Origin: Nocardioides scoriae
GTDB lineage: Bacteria > Actinomycetota > Actinomycetes > Propionibacteriales > Nocardioidaceae
Reading direction: 5' to 3'
Assembly (NCBI RefSeq): GCF_900104965.1
Contig: NZ_LT629757.1
Location: forward strand, 372,001 to 436,000
DNA: 64,000 nt
Positions 27,104 through 36,273 of this stretch are shown here, one piece after another; the stretch's first letter is position 1; every line of letters begins with the position of its first letter. The translations under genes and the position numbers were made by a program. The notes below the pieces were generated by a model that was not told where the DNA came from, searched no databases, and saw only the letters and a list, made by a program, of their open reading frames with translations.

Positions 27104-29679
27104 GGCAGCGCCCCGGCCGAGCGCTCGCGGAGCCCGGGAGCCGGCGCGGCGTCGGGCCCGGCCGCGGCGCGCAGCCGCAGCACCATCGTGAGGCCGCCGC
27201 CGGGGGTGTCGTCGGCCTCGAGGCTGCCGCCCATGGCCTCCGCGAGCCCGCGCGAGAGCGCCAGCCCGAGGCCGACCCCGGTGGTGTTGTCGGAGTCGCC
27301 GAGCCGCTGGAAGGGGGCGAAGACGCGGTCGCGCTGGTCGACGGGGATGCCGGGGCCGCGGTCGACCACCCGCAGCTCGACGACGTCGCCCACCCGCCCG
27401 GCCGTGAGCCGGGGCGGGGCGCCGTCGGGGGAGAAGCGCAGGGCGTTCGCGACCAGGTTGACCAGCACCCGCTCCAGCAGCCCGGGGTCGGCCTCGACGT
27501 CGGGCAGGTCGGGCTCGACGGCGAGCTCCACCGTGGTGGCGCCGAGGTCGTCGAGCGCACGGGCGCCCACCTCGCCGAGCCCGGTCGCCCGCAGCTCGAC
27601 GGCCATCGCGCCGGCCTGCAGCCGGCTCATGTCGAGCAGGTTGGCGATCAGCGCCGCCAGCCGGTCCAGCGACTCGTCGGCGGCGCCGAGCAGCTCGGCG
27701 GTGTCCTCGGGGCCCAGGTGCAGGTCGGGGCTGCGGAGCGTGGAGACGCTGGCCTTGGCCGCGGCCAGGGGGGTGCGCAGGTCGTGCCCGACAGCGGCGA
27801 GCAGGGCGGTGCGGGTGCGGTCGACCTCGGCCAGCGCCCCCGCCTCCTGCGCCCGGGCCCACAGCCGGCGCCGGTCGAGCAGCACCACCACCTGGGTCGC
27901 GAAGGCCGCGACCACCCGCTCGTCCTCCGCCTCGAGCAGCCGCCCGTCGAGGGCGAGCACGCGCTCGGCCCCCACCGGGACGACCGTGGCCGCGTCGTCG
28001 GGCCGGCAGCCGCCCCCGGTGGTGGCGAGCAGCTGCTCGCCCTCCCACAGCGACACGGCGTCGAGGGCGAAGGTCTCCCGCAGCCGCTCCAGCACCAGCT
28101 GCAGCGAGTCGCCCTCGGCCAGCACGACCGAGGTGAGGTCGGCCAGCGTCTGGGCCTGCGCGGCGGCGCGGGCGGCCTGGCGGGTGCGCCGGGCTGCGAG
28201 GTCGACCACCGAGCTGACCAGCATCGCCACCGCCACGAACACCGCCAGCGCGAGGGCGTTGTTGGGGTCGGTGACCGCGAGGGTCCGGTAGGGCGGGGTG
28301 AAGAAGTAGTTGAGGGAGGCCGACCCGACGACCGCGGAGACCAGGGCCGGGCGCAGGCCGCCGACCAGCGAGACGGTGACCGTGAGCAGCAGGAACAGCA
28401 GCATGTCGCTGACGAGGTTGACGTCGTCGCGCCACGGCAGCAGCAGCCCGACCAGCAGCAGCGGGGCGACGAGCGCGGCGGCGTACCCGCTGCGGACCCG
28501 GGTGGCGCCCAGTGCGCTGCCCCGTCGCGGCGGCGGCGCGGCCCGCCCGGCGTGGGCGTGGGTGACGATGTGGACGTCGATGTCGCCCGAGGCCCGGATC
28601 GTGCGGGTGCCCACCCCCGGGCCGGCGAGCAGCGCGGCGAGCCGGGAGCGGCGGCTGTCGCCCAGCACCAGCTGGGTGGCGTTCTGCCCGCGGGCGAAGG
28701 CGAGCAGCGCCTCGGCGACGTCGTCCCCCACGACCTGGTGGTACGACGCGCCCAGCGACTCGGCGAGCCGGCGCTGCTCGGCGAGGTCGGCGCCGCCGGT
28801 CTCGAGCAGGCCGTCGGAGCGGGTGACGTGGACGGCCACCAGGTCGCCGCCCGCGCGCCGCGCCACCCGGGCGGCCCGCCGCAGCAGGGTCTCGCCCTCG
28901 ACCCCGCCGGACAGCGCCACCACGACGCGCTCGCGGGCCTCCCAGGTGCCGCTGATGCGGTGCTGCTCGCGGTAGAGGTTGAGGGCGTCGTCGACCCGGT
29001 CGGCCGTCCAGAGCAGGGCCAGCTCGCGCAGCGCGTTGAGGTTGCCGGGCCGGAAGTAGTGCCCCAGCGCGGCGTCCACCTTGTCGGGCGCGTAGACGTT
29101 GCCGTGCGCCAGCCGCCGGCGCAGCGCCTCGGCCGTCATGTCGCGCAGCTCGATCTGGTCGGCGGCCCGCACCACGGCGTCCGGCACGGTCTCGCGCTGC
29201 GGCACCCCGGTGATCTTCTCGACCACGTCGTTGAGCGAGGCGAGGTGCTGCACGTTGACGGTGGTGATGACGTCGATCCCGGCCGCGAGCAGCTCCTCGA
29301 CGTCCTCCCAGCGGTGGCGGTGACGCGAGCCCGGCACGTTGGTGTGCGCCAGCTCGTCGACCAGCACCAGCCGCGGGCGGCGGGCGAGGACGGCGTCGAG
29401 GTCCATCTCCTCCCACGTCGAGCCGCGGTAGGGGAGCACCCGGCGGGGCACGACCTCCAGGCCCTGGAGCATCTCCTCGGTGTGGCGGCGGCCGTGGCAC
29501 TCGACCAGGCCAACGACGACGTCGGTGCCCCGCTCGAGCCGGCGGCGGCCCTCGCCGAGCATGGCGTAGGTCTTGCCCACCCCCGGGGCGGCCCCGAGGT
29601 AGACCCGCAGCCGCCCGCGCGACCGGTCGCGGCCCCCCTCGGGGTCGGCGGCCTGCCCGGGGGCGGGTGGGGTGGTCAC
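27100..29679 (-). CDS. kdpD: KdpD sensor histidine kinase
   Basis: An 859-residue osmosensitive K+ channel sensor kinase. The N-terminal KdpD domain has a Walker A at 29-37 (GAAPGVGKT). It is followed by a universal-stress-protein module around 250-370 and four closely spaced helices (DUF4118) at about 400-490. A GAF-like region precedes HisKA with His632 (GHDLRTPLAAAK) and HATPase (VLVNLVANALRFSP, DRGPGIPVDQRD, GVGLGLALSRGL). The GTG start at 29679 lies five bases past the kdpC stop. The protein senses K+ limitation and controls KdpE by phosphorylation and dephosphorylation. Confidence 0.93.
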   Translation of the reverse strand: MTTPPAPGQAADPEGGRDRSRGRLRVYLGAAPGVGKTYAMLGEGRRRLERGTDVVVGLVECHGRRHTEEMLQGLEVVPRRVLPYRGSTWEEMDLDAVLARRPRLVLVDELAHTNVPGSRHRHRWEDVEELLAAGIDVITTVNVQHLASLNDVVEKITGVPQRETVPDAVVRAADQIELRDMTAEALRRRLAHGNVYAPDKVDAALGHYFRPGNLNALRELALLWTADRVDDALNLYREQHRISGTWEARERVVVALSGGVEGETLLRRAARVARRAGGDLVAVHVTRSDGLLETGGADLAEQRRLAESLGASYHQVVGDDVAEALLAFARGQNATQLVLGDSRRSRLAALLAGPGVGTRTIRASGDIDVHIVTHAHAGRAAPPPRRGSALGATRVRSGYAAALVAPLLLVGLLLPWRDDVNLVSDMLLFLLLTVTVSLVGGLRPALVSAVVGSASLNYFFTPPYRTLAVTDPNNALALAVFVAVAMLVSSVVDLAARRTRQAARAAAQAQTLADLTSVVLAEGDSLQLVLERLRETFALDAVSLWEGEQLLATTGGGCRPDDAATVVPVGAERVLALDGRLLEAEDERVVAAFATQVVVLLDRRRLWARAQEAGALAEVDRTRTALLAAVGHDLRTPLAAAKASVSTLRSPDLHLGPEDTAELLGAADESLDRLAALIANLLDMSRLQAGAMAVELRATGLGEVGARALDDLGATTVELAVEPDLPDVEADPGLLERVLVNLVANALRFSPDGAPPRLTAGRVGDVVELRVVDRGPGIPVDQRDRVFAPFQRLGDSDNTTGVGLGLALSRGLAEAMGGSLEADDTPGGGLTMVLRLRAAAGPDAAPAPGLRERSAGALP

Positions 29680-29683
29680 GTGC

Positions 29684-30292
29684 TCAGTCTGCCGCGTCGG
29701 TCGAGCGCTCGCCGACGGCGTCGAGCGCCAGGTCGAGGGCCAGCACGTCGACCCGCGGCTCGCCCAGCACGCCCCAGGTGCGGCCCTCGGTGTGCGCACG
29801 CACCAGCCGGCGGACCACCTCGACGTCGAGGCCGCGGGCCCGGGCCACGCGGGCGACCTGCTGCTCGGCGTACGCCGGGGAGACGTGGGGGTCCAGGCCC
29901 GAGCCGCTGGCCAGCAGCGCGTCGGGGGCGACGTCGCCGGGACGGCTGCCGTTGGCCGCCGCGACCTGGCGCCGCCGCTCCCGCACGGCGTCGACCAGCG
30001 CGGGGTCGTCGAGGCCCAGGTTGCTGGCCCCGCTGGCCTGCGGGTCGTAGCCGCCGCCGGCCGCCGACGGCCGCGACCAGAAGTACGCCGGGTCCCCGGC
30101 GAAGGACTGCCCCACCAGGGAGGACCCGACCACCCGGCCGTCGCGCTCCACCAGCGAGCCGTCGGCGCGCCCGGGCATCGCGAGCTGGGCGATTGCCGTC
30201 ACCAGCAGCGGGTAGGCCACCCCCAGCAGCAGCGTCATCACGACCAGCGCGCGCACGGCGGTGCCGAGCTGCCCGGCGCCCCGGCGGCTCAC
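29684..30292 (-). CDS. kdpC: K+-transporting ATPase subunit C
   Basis: A 202-residue KdpC with one N-terminal helix (about 13-35) and a periplasm-facing domain. It contains [27 protein letters not shown] and ASGASNLG, then [20 protein letters not shown]. It stabilises the KdpAB complex and raises ATP affinity. The GTG start overlaps the kdpB stop (GTGA). The C-terminal [12 protein letters not shown]-type tail is slightly longer than in E. coli. Confidence 0.94.
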   Translation of the reverse strand: MSRRGAGQLGTAVRALVVMTLLLGVAYPLLVTAIAQLAMPGRADGSLVERDGRVVGSSLVGQSFAGDPAYFWSRPSAAGGGYDPQASGASNLGLDDPALVDAVRERRRQVAAANGSRPGDVAPDALLASGSGLDPHVSPAYAEQQVARVARARGLDVEVVRRLVRAHTEGRTWGVLGEPRVDVLALDLALDAVGERSTDAAD

Positions 30293-32313
30293 GCCAGCCC
30301 CGGCAGCTGGGAGACGACCAGGTCGAGCAGCTTGATGCCCGCGAAGGGGGCGACCAGGCCGCCGAGCCCGTAGACGAGCAGGTTGCGGCGCAGCAGCGAC
30401 GCGGCCGAGGCGGCGCGGTAGCGCACGCCCCGCAGGGCGAGCGGGATCAGCCCGACGATGATCAGGGCGTTGAAGACCACCGCCGAGAGGATCGCGGACT
30501 CGGGGCTGGACAGGTGCATCACGTCGAGGGCCTCCAGGCCGGGGTACGCCGGCGCGAACATCGCCGGGATGATGGCGAAGTACTTCGCCACGTCGTTGGC
30601 GATCGAGAAGGTCGTGAGCGCGCCGCGGGTGATGAGCAGCTGCTTGCCGATGGCCACGATCTCGATCAGCTTGGTGGGGTCGGAGTCGAGGTCGACCATG
30701 TTGCCGGCCTCCTTGGCGGCGGCGGTGCCGCTGTTCATCGCCACCCCGACGTCGGCCTGGGCCAGCGCGGGGGCGTCGTTGGTGCCGTCGCCGGTCATGG
30801 CGACCAGGCGGCCGCCCCGCTGCTCGCGCCGGATCAGCTCCATCTTGTCCTCGGGGGTGGCCTCGGCGAGGAAGTCGTCGAGGCCGGCCTCGGTGGCGAT
30901 GGCGCGGGCGGTGAGCGGGTTGTCGCCGGTGATCATCACGGTCCGGATGCCCATCCGGCGCATCTCGGCGAACCGCTCGACCATGCCGGGCTTGACCACG
31001 TCCTTGAGGTGGACCACGCCCAGCACCCGGGCCCGGCCGTCGACGCGCTCGGCGACCACCAGCGGGGTGCCGCCGGCCCGGGCCACCTCGTCGGCGAGGC
31101 GCCCGACCTGCTCGCCCGGGTCGCCGCCCTGCTCGCGGACCCACGCGACGACCGAGGCGGCGGCGCCCTTGCGGACCTCCCGGCCGTCGACGTCGACCCC
31201 CGACATCCGGGTCTGGGCGGTGAACGGCACGAAGTCGGCCCGCGGCAGGTCGGCCGCGCGGCGCGGCTCCACGCCGTGGGCCGCGACGGCCAGCGCCACG
31301 ACCGAGCGGCCCTCCGGCGTCTCGTCGGCGAGGCTCGAGAGGTGCGCGGCGTCGGCCAGCCGGCGCACCTCGACGCCGTCGACGGGGAGCAGCTCGGAGG
31401 CCTGGCGGTCGCCGAGGGTGATGGTGCCGGTCTTGTCGAGCAGCAGCGTGCCGACGTCGCCGGCCGCCTCGACGGCACGTCCCGACATGGCGAGCACGTG
31501 GTGCTGCACCAGCCGGTCCATGCCGGCGATGCCGATGGCCGAGAGCAGCGCCCCGATGGTCGTCGGCACCAGGCACACGAGCAGCGCCGTCAGCACCACC
31601 AGCGACTGCCGGGCGCCGCTGTAGACCGCGAACGGCTGCAGCGAGACGGTGGCGGCCAGGAAGATGATGGTGAGGCTGGCCAGCAGGATGGTCAGGGCCA
31701 GCTCGTTGGGCGTCTTCTGACGGTCGGCGCCCTCGACCAGGGCGATCATCCGGTCCACGAAGCTCTCGCCGGGTCGCGAGGTGATCCGCACCACGACCCG
31801 GTCGCTCAGCACCCGCGTGCCACCCGTGACCGCCGAGCGGTCCCCACCGGACTCGCGGATGACGGGGGCCGACTCGCCGGTGATGGCCGACTCGTCCACG
31901 CTGGCCACGCCCTCGACGACGTCACCGTCGCCCGGGACGACCTCGCCGGCCTCCACGACGACCACGTCGCCGGGCTGCAGCGAGGAGGCCGCGACCTGCT
32001 CCTCGGTGCCGTCGTCGCGCAGCCGCCGGGCGACGGTGTCGCGGGTGGCCTGGCGCAGCGTGGCCGCCTGGGCCTTGCCCCGGCCCTCGGCCACGGCCTC
32101 GGCCAGGTTGGCGAACAGCACCGTGAGCCACAGCCAGACCACGACGGTCCAGGCGAAGACGCTGGGGTCCAGCGCCGCGCTCGCGGTGGCGAGCGCCGCG
32201 CCCACCTCCACCACGAACATGACGGGGGAGGAGACCATCACCCGGGGGTCGAGCTTGCGCACCGCGGACGGCAGCGAGGTCGCGAGCTGGGCGGGGTCGA
32301 GCAGGGCGGTCAT
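30289..32313 (-). CDS. kdpB: K+-transporting P-type ATPase subunit B
   Basis: A 674-residue P-type ATPase. The phosphorylation motif DKTGTIT has Asp293. TGES (Ser148, the inhibitory phosphorylation serine in E. coli KdpB) is present, as are [19 protein letters not shown] and the N-domain [10 protein letters not shown]. About seven helices. It hydrolyses ATP to drive K+ through KdpA. The ATG start overlaps the kdpA stop (ATGA). Length is normal for the family. Confidence 0.96.
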   Translation of the reverse strand: MTALLDPAQLATSLPSAVRKLDPRVMVSSPVMFVVEVGAALATASAALDPSVFAWTVVVWLWLTVLFANLAEAVAEGRGKAQAATLRQATRDTVARRLRDDGTEEQVAASSLQPGDVVVVEAGEVVPGDGDVVEGVASVDESAITGESAPVIRESGGDRSAVTGGTRVLSDRVVVRITSRPGESFVDRMIALVEGADRQKTPNELALTILLASLTIIFLAATVSLQPFAVYSGARQSLVVLTALLVCLVPTTIGALLSAIGIAGMDRLVQHHVLAMSGRAVEAAGDVGTLLLDKTGTITLGDRQASELLPVDGVEVRRLADAAHLSSLADETPEGRSVVALAVAAHGVEPRRAADLPRADFVPFTAQTRMSGVDVDGREVRKGAAASVVAWVREQGGDPGEQVGRLADEVARAGGTPLVVAERVDGRARVLGVVHLKDVVKPGMVERFAEMRRMGIRTVMITGDNPLTARAIATEAGLDDFLAEATPEDKMELIRREQRGGRLVAMTGDGTNDAPALAQADVGVAMNSGTAAAKEAGNMVDLDSDPTKLIEIVAIGKQLLITRGALTTFSIANDVAKYFAIIPAMFAPAYPGLEALDVMHLSSPESAILSAVVFNALIIVGLIPLALRGVRYRAASAASLLRRNLLVYGLGGLVAPFAGIKLLDLVVSQLPGLA

Positions 32314-33992
32314 GCGAGTCCCTCCGCGAGCGGACCCAGTGCGAGCACCGGGAAGAAGGTGAGTCCGGCGACGACGAGCGTCACGCCGGTGAGCAGGGTG
32401 ACGAACAGCGGGCCGTGGGTGGGCAGGGTCCCCTCGTGCCGCGGCACCAGGGGCTGGGCCGCGAAGGAGCCGGCCAGCGCCAGGACCAGCAGCAGCGGCA
32501 CGAACCGGCCGACGAGCATGGCCAGGGCCAGCGCCAGGTCGTAGAAGCCGGTGTCCGCGCTGAGTCCGGCGAAGGCCGAGCCGTTGTTGTTGCCGGCCGA
32601 CATGAAGGCGTAGAGCACCTCCGAGAGGCCGTGCGGTCCGGAGCCGAGCATCGACGAGCGCGGCCCCGGCAGGGAGATCGCGACGCCCGTGCCGACCAGC
32701 ACGACGAGCGGCATCGTGAGGATGCTGAGGGCGACCAGCTTCATCTCCCGCGCGGTGATCTTCTTGCCCAGGTACTCCGGCGTGCGGCCGACCATCAGGC
32801 CGGCGACGAAGACCGTCAGCACGGCCAGGAGCAGCAGGCCGTACAGGCCCGACCCGACGCCGCCGGGGGCCACCTCGCCGAGCCCCATCATGAGGATCAG
32901 CACGCCGCCGGCGACCCCGCCGTACGACGAGTGGAACGAGTTGACCGCGCCGGTGCTGGTGCCGGTCGTGGACACCGCGAACAGCGACGAGCCGGGGACC
33001 CCGAAGCGGACCTCCTTGCCCTCCATCGACGCGCCCGCCAGCTGCGCGGCCGAGCCCGGGTGGTGGAGCTCGAGCGCGGTCACGACCAGGGTGGCGGCCC
33101 CCCACAGCACGCCCATCACACCGAGCACGGCCAGGCCCTGGCGGCGGTCGCCGACCAGGGTGCCGAAGGTCCGGGTCAGCGCCACGGGCAGGAGCAGCAG
33201 CAGGAAGACCTGCAGCAGGTTGCTCAGCGGGGTGGGGTTCTCGAACGGGTGGGCCGAGTTGGCGTTGTAGAAGCCGCCCCCGTTGGTGCCGAGCAGCTTC
33301 ACGGCCTCCTGCGAGGCGACGGGTCCACCCGGGACAACCTGGCGCTGGCCCAGCAGCGTGGTCGCCTCGGTGCCCGACGAGAGGTTCTGCACGACGCCGA
33401 GCGAGACGAGCACGAGCGCCGCGACGAACGCGATCGGGAGCAGCACCCGGAGGCTGACGCGCACGAGGTCCACCCAGAAGTTGCCGACCCGGTCGGTCCG
33501 CTGGCGCGACAGCCCGCGCAGCAGCGCCCCCGCCACGCACAGGCCGACGGCCGCCGAGACGAAGTTCTGGACCGCCAGGCCCGACATCTGGGCGAGGTGA
33601 CCGAGCGCGGACTCGCCGGCGTACGCCTGCCAGTTGGTGTTGGTGACGAACGAGACCGCGGTGTTGAGGGCGAGCGCGGGCTCCATGCCCGGCCGCCCGA
33701 GCGAGAGCGGCAGCCAGGCCTGCAGCCGCAGCAGCAGGTAGAGCCCGACGACCCCCACGAGCGAGAACGCGATCACCGAGCGGGCGTAGACGGCCCAGCG
33801 CTGGTCGGCCTCGGCGTCCACCCCGAGCAGCCGGTAGACGCCCCGCTCGACGCGGGTGTGCTCGTCGGAGGTCAGGGTGCGGGCGACGTGGTCGCCCAGC
33901 GGTCGCCAGGCCAGGGCGAGGGCCGCGACCAGCACGAGCGCCTGGAGAAGCGCGGCCCAGCCGTCGGGCAGGGCGGCGCCGGACGCGCCCAT
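32310..33992 (-). CDS. kdpA: K+-transporting ATPase subunit A
   Basis: A 560-residue channel-like K+-binding subunit with ten helices. Selectivity-filter repeats are visible, for example [16 protein letters not shown] and [21 protein letters not shown], and later [12 protein letters not shown] and [14 protein letters not shown]. The ATG shares one base with the kdpF stop (TGATG), so translation is coupled. It forms the high-affinity K+ uptake path with KdpB, C and F. Confidence 0.96.
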   Translation of the reverse strand: MGASGAALPDGWAALLQALVLVAALALAWRPLGDHVARTLTSDEHTRVERGVYRLLGVDAEADQRWAVYARSVIAFSLVGVVGLYLLLRLQAWLPLSLGRPGMEPALALNTAVSFVTNTNWQAYAGESALGHLAQMSGLAVQNFVSAAVGLCVAGALLRGLSRQRTDRVGNFWVDLVRVSLRVLLPIAFVAALVLVSLGVVQNLSSGTEATTLLGQRQVVPGGPVASQEAVKLLGTNGGGFYNANSAHPFENPTPLSNLLQVFLLLLLPVALTRTFGTLVGDRRQGLAVLGVMGVLWGAATLVVTALELHHPGSAAQLAGASMEGKEVRFGVPGSSLFAVSTTGTSTGAVNSFHSSYGGVAGGVLILMMGLGEVAPGGVGSGLYGLLLLAVLTVFVAGLMVGRTPEYLGKKITAREMKLVALSILTMPLVVLVGTGVAISLPGPRSSMLGSGPHGLSEVLYAFMSAGNNNGSAFAGLSADTGFYDLALALAMLVGRFVPLLLVLALAGSFAAQPLVPRHEGTLPTHGPLFVTLLTGVTLVVAGLTFFPVLALGPLAEGLA

Positions 33993-34087
33993 CAGAACCG
34001 CTCCGGCAGCAGCAGGGCGACGAGCAGGTAGCCCAGCGCCAGCACGGCCAGCACCAGGCCGACCAGGTCCCCGGTCCCGGGGCTCAC
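33992..34087 (-). CDS. kdpF: K+-transporting ATPase subunit F
   Basis: A 31-residue single-helix subunit starting [20 protein letters not shown] and ending LLPERF. The PE(R/K)F end is typical of KdpF in Actinobacteria. It stabilises the KdpABC complex in lipid. The GTG start overlaps the stop of a further small membrane ORF (GTGA), and its TGA shares one base with the kdpA ATG. Confidence 0.88.
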   Translation of the reverse strand: MSPGTGDLVGLVLAVLALGYLLVALLLPERF

Positions 34088-34176
34088 CGGTCGAGCACCC
34101 GGACGAGGAGCCAGCACAGGACGAAGAAGGCGCCGCTCAGCGCCACCATCAGCAGGTCGGTCGGCAACGTGGTCAC
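34084..34176 (-). CDS. 30-residue membrane ORF preceding kdpF
   Basis: It encodes 30 residues, [20 protein letters not shown] followed by [10 protein letters not shown]: one membrane helix at about 8-26 with a basic end. The TGA overlaps the GTG of kdpF (GTGA), the coupling used throughout the operon. A GGGGGTCGGA purine run lies about eight bases before its GTG. It is the first ORF after the putative operator. It does not resemble KdpF and I know no named subunit for it. It could be a regulator or assembly peptide of the Kdp pump, or a coupling leader. Confidence 0.6.
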   Translation of the reverse strand: MTTLPTDLLMVALSGAFFVLCWLLVRVLDR

Positions 34177-34214
34177 GTCGCCATCCGACCCCCGCGCCCG
34201 GCCGCGGGCGGCCG

Positions 34215-34265
34215 TCCTTGCAGGTTCCTTGCAGCCCCGGGCGCGATCCTCACGCCGTCCTCACG
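34215..34265 (-). promoter_or_regulatory. Two pairs of 11-nt-spaced direct repeats upstream of kdp (candidate KdpE operator)
   Basis: On the plus strand TCCTTGCAG occurs at 34215 and again at 34226, and TCCTCACG at 34247 and again at 34258. Each pair is exactly 11 nt apart and the pairs share TCCT-N-C. Tandem 11-nt repeats are the classic target of OmpR/PhoB-type regulators such as KdpE. They lie 39-89 bases before the first kdp ORF. Confidence 0.5.
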
Positions 34266-34293
34266 CGCCCGGGCGTCCGGTCCCGTGGCGAGG

Positions 34294-34968
34294 TCAGGCG
34301 GAGCGGTCCAGGCGCACCAGCACGCCGTGCTCGCCGTACTCCCGCAGCTCGCCGACCACCAGGTCGGTGCCGCGCAGGCGCTGGGCCACCGCGTCGGCCT
34401 GGAAGGCCGTGCCGAGCTGCAGCACGGCCGCCCCGCCGGGGGCGAGGTGGGCGACGAGGGCGCGCAGGCACTCGTCGACCACCACCATGCCGTCGGGGCC
34501 GCCGTCGATGGCCAGCAGCGGGTCCTCGGGGAAGCGGGCCGTCTCGGCCGCGGGCACCCACGGCGGGTCCGCGATGACGAGGGCGAACCGCTCGCCCGGC
34601 GCCAGGACGTCACGGACCATCCCGTGGCGGACCTCGACGCGCCCGCCCATGCCCGCCCGCTCCGCGTTGCTGCGGGTGTACGCCGCGGCGACGGGCGACG
34701 CGTCGACGCACACCAGCGAGCGCTCCGACCCGTGCACGGCCAGCAGCCCGATGTGGCCCGCGCCGGAGCACAGCTCGAGCACCGGCCCCTCGGGCGCGGA
34801 CGGCAGCAGCGCGTGGGCCCAGCGCGACTGGGCGGTGGTCCAGTGGCGGGGCCGCAGCACGCGGGCGTCGAAGGCGATCTCGAGCTCGCCGAACTCCGCG
34901 ACCTCGACCTCCACGCCACCGGGCACCTGCTCCGGCGTCGTACCGGGCGCCTGCTCGGTCGTGCTCAT
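34294..34968 (-). CDS. Class I SAM-dependent methyltransferase (MTS/HemK2-like)
   Basis: A 224-residue methyltransferase with motif I LELCSGAGHIGLL at about 82-94 and the catalytic ADPPWVP at about 145-151. ADPPW corresponds to the NPPY-type motif of amino-methylating enzymes (release-factor or rRNA/protein N-methyltransferases). An N-terminal segment precedes the fold (ARVLRPRHWTTAQSRWA). The ATG start at 34968 overlaps the stop of the CDGSH gene (ATGA). Substrate unknown. Coupling to an iron-sulfur protein and a diiron oxidase suggests a shared pathway. Confidence 0.8.
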   Translation of the reverse strand: MSTTEQAPGTTPEQVPGGVEVEVAEFGELEIAFDARVLRPRHWTTAQSRWAHALLPSAPEGPVLELCSGAGHIGLLAVHGSERSLVCVDASPVAAAYTRSNAERAGMGGRVEVRHGMVRDVLAPGERFALVIADPPWVPAAETARFPEDPLLAIDGGPDGMVVVDECLRALVAHLAPGGAAVLQLGTAFQADAVAQRLRGTDLVVGELREYGEHGVLVRLDRSA

Positions 34969-35162
34969 CGCGGCTGGATGGACTTGTGGGTGCTGTCGCA
35001 CCAGGGCATCCGGGAGGACTTCGCGCAGGCGCACACCGCGACCACCGGTCGCGTCACCGCGTGCGCGACGCCGGCGTCGTCGACCACGGCCTCGGCGCCG
35101 CGGACCAGCACGGGGCCGCCGGGGCAGGCGCGCTCGGTGACGTCGGGGCCCACGGCGATCAC
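34965..35162 (-). CDS. CDGSH iron-sulfur domain protein
   Basis: A 65-residue protein with one CDGSH-type 2Fe-2S motif near the C-terminus: CACAKSSRMPWCDSTH, i.e. C-x-C-x(8)-C-D-S-x-H, the three-Cys/one-His ligand set of the mitoNEET family. The N-terminal half (CPGGPVLVRGAEAVVDDAG) is the usual lead-in. Such proteins carry redox-active or transferable clusters. It overlaps both neighbours (GTGA upstream, ATGA downstream), so the three genes are tightly coupled. Confidence 0.88.
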   Translation of the reverse strand: MIAVGPDVTERACPGGPVLVRGAEAVVDDAGVAHAVTRPVVAVCACAKSSRMPWCDSTHKSIQPR

Positions 35163-36169
35163 GAGGCCACCTCGGTGGGGGTCCACCGGCTCATCAGCTC
35201 GGCCGCCGACACCTCGTCGAGGTGCAGGCACACGGCCGCGCCGAGCAGGACGCTCGCCCGCTGGTCGGGGTCCTCGGCCACCATCGCGCCGCAGATGTCG
35301 TGGGCCGCGAGGTGCTCGTGGACCGCGTCGGCCTCGACGTGCTCGTGGAAGTACGCCGCGACGGCGTCGGGCAGCCCCAGGCGCTCCATCCCGGCCGCCA
35401 CCTTGCGCGAGGGCACCGAGCTGGTGGCCTCGAAGACGGCCAGGTGGCCCATCGCCGCGCCGGCGAGCCGACGGTGCAGGCCGAAGAAGGAGACGGCGTT
35501 GGCCATCGCCAGGGAGGTGGCGCTGACCTGGTCGACGTAGGCGCCGTAGGTCGGGTCCAGGCCGACACCGGCCATCGCCTCGGCGTAGAGCCGCTGGTGC
35601 AGCCGCTCGGGACGCCCGCCGCCGAACTCGTCGTAGAGCAGCTCGGCCAGGGCGACCTTGGCCGGCCCGTGCAGGCGGGGCAGCACGAACGACTGCGGGT
35701 CGGACTCCTTGAGCTGCTGGACGCTGCGCTCGCGCAGGAAGTCCACGACGTCCTCGCGGCCGGCGTGGCGGTGCAGGTGGGCCGCGGGGGAGGGGCCGCG
35801 GCCGGTCTGGGACAGGGCGAGCAGCTGGGTGCCGACGTCGGTCCCGGCCTCGCTCCAGCTCTCGGTCCCCGGTCCGGTCAGCCGCGCCGAGGCCACCGCG
35901 CGGAGCTCGCGCTCGAAGCGGCGCTCCAGCGTGCGTCGCAGGCGCAGCACGGTCGGGTCCCACTCGAGGTCGTCCTGCACGCCGTCGAAGCCGCGGTAGT
36001 GCAGCTCGTAGAGGGTCCACAGCGCCAGCTGCGCGTCGGCGTCGGCCAGCATCGGCTCGGGGCCGAGGGCCAGCTCGTGGACGGCGGTGGCCGTCCCGGG
36101 CGTGCGGTCCCCGGTCAGGGCCTGCAGGACCCGTCGGCTCACGGGTCCGCGCTCACGGGGAAGCTGCAT
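35159..36169 (-). CDS. Haem-oxygenase-like diiron oxidase (iron-containing redox enzyme family)
   Basis: A 336-residue protein of the Haem_oxygenas_2 / HDO superfamily. Diagnostic segments: LALWTLYELHYRGFDGVQDD with EWDP, FLRERSVQQLKESDPQSFVLPRLHG, LLYDEFGGGRPERLHQRLY and FHEHVEADAVHEHLAAHDICG. These provide Glu/His pairs expected to hold two irons. HDO enzymes oxidise amines, lipids or amino acids with O2. The substrate here is unknown. The ATG at 36169 has GAAAGG upstream. It is coupled to CDGSH and methyltransferase genes downstream. The 104-bp gap before it could hold a promoter, but none is clear. Confidence 0.8.
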   Translation of the reverse strand: MQLPRERGPVSRRVLQALTGDRTPGTATAVHELALGPEPMLADADAQLALWTLYELHYRGFDGVQDDLEWDPTVLRLRRTLERRFERELRAVASARLTGPGTESWSEAGTDVGTQLLALSQTGRGPSPAAHLHRHAGREDVVDFLRERSVQQLKESDPQSFVLPRLHGPAKVALAELLYDEFGGGRPERLHQRLYAEAMAGVGLDPTYGAYVDQVSATSLAMANAVSFFGLHRRLAGAAMGHLAVFEATSSVPSRKVAAGMERLGLPDAVAAYFHEHVEADAVHEHLAAHDICGAMVAEDPDQRASVLLGAAVCLHLDEVSAAELMSRWTPTEVAS

Positions 36170-36273
36170 CAGGCGTGCCTTTCGTCCGGTGGCCGGGTCC
36201 GAGGCCCGGCGCAGGGCTGGTCGTTCCCGTACCCACCGGTAGCGGCCCGTCCCGCGCCCGAAAGGGTGAGTCC

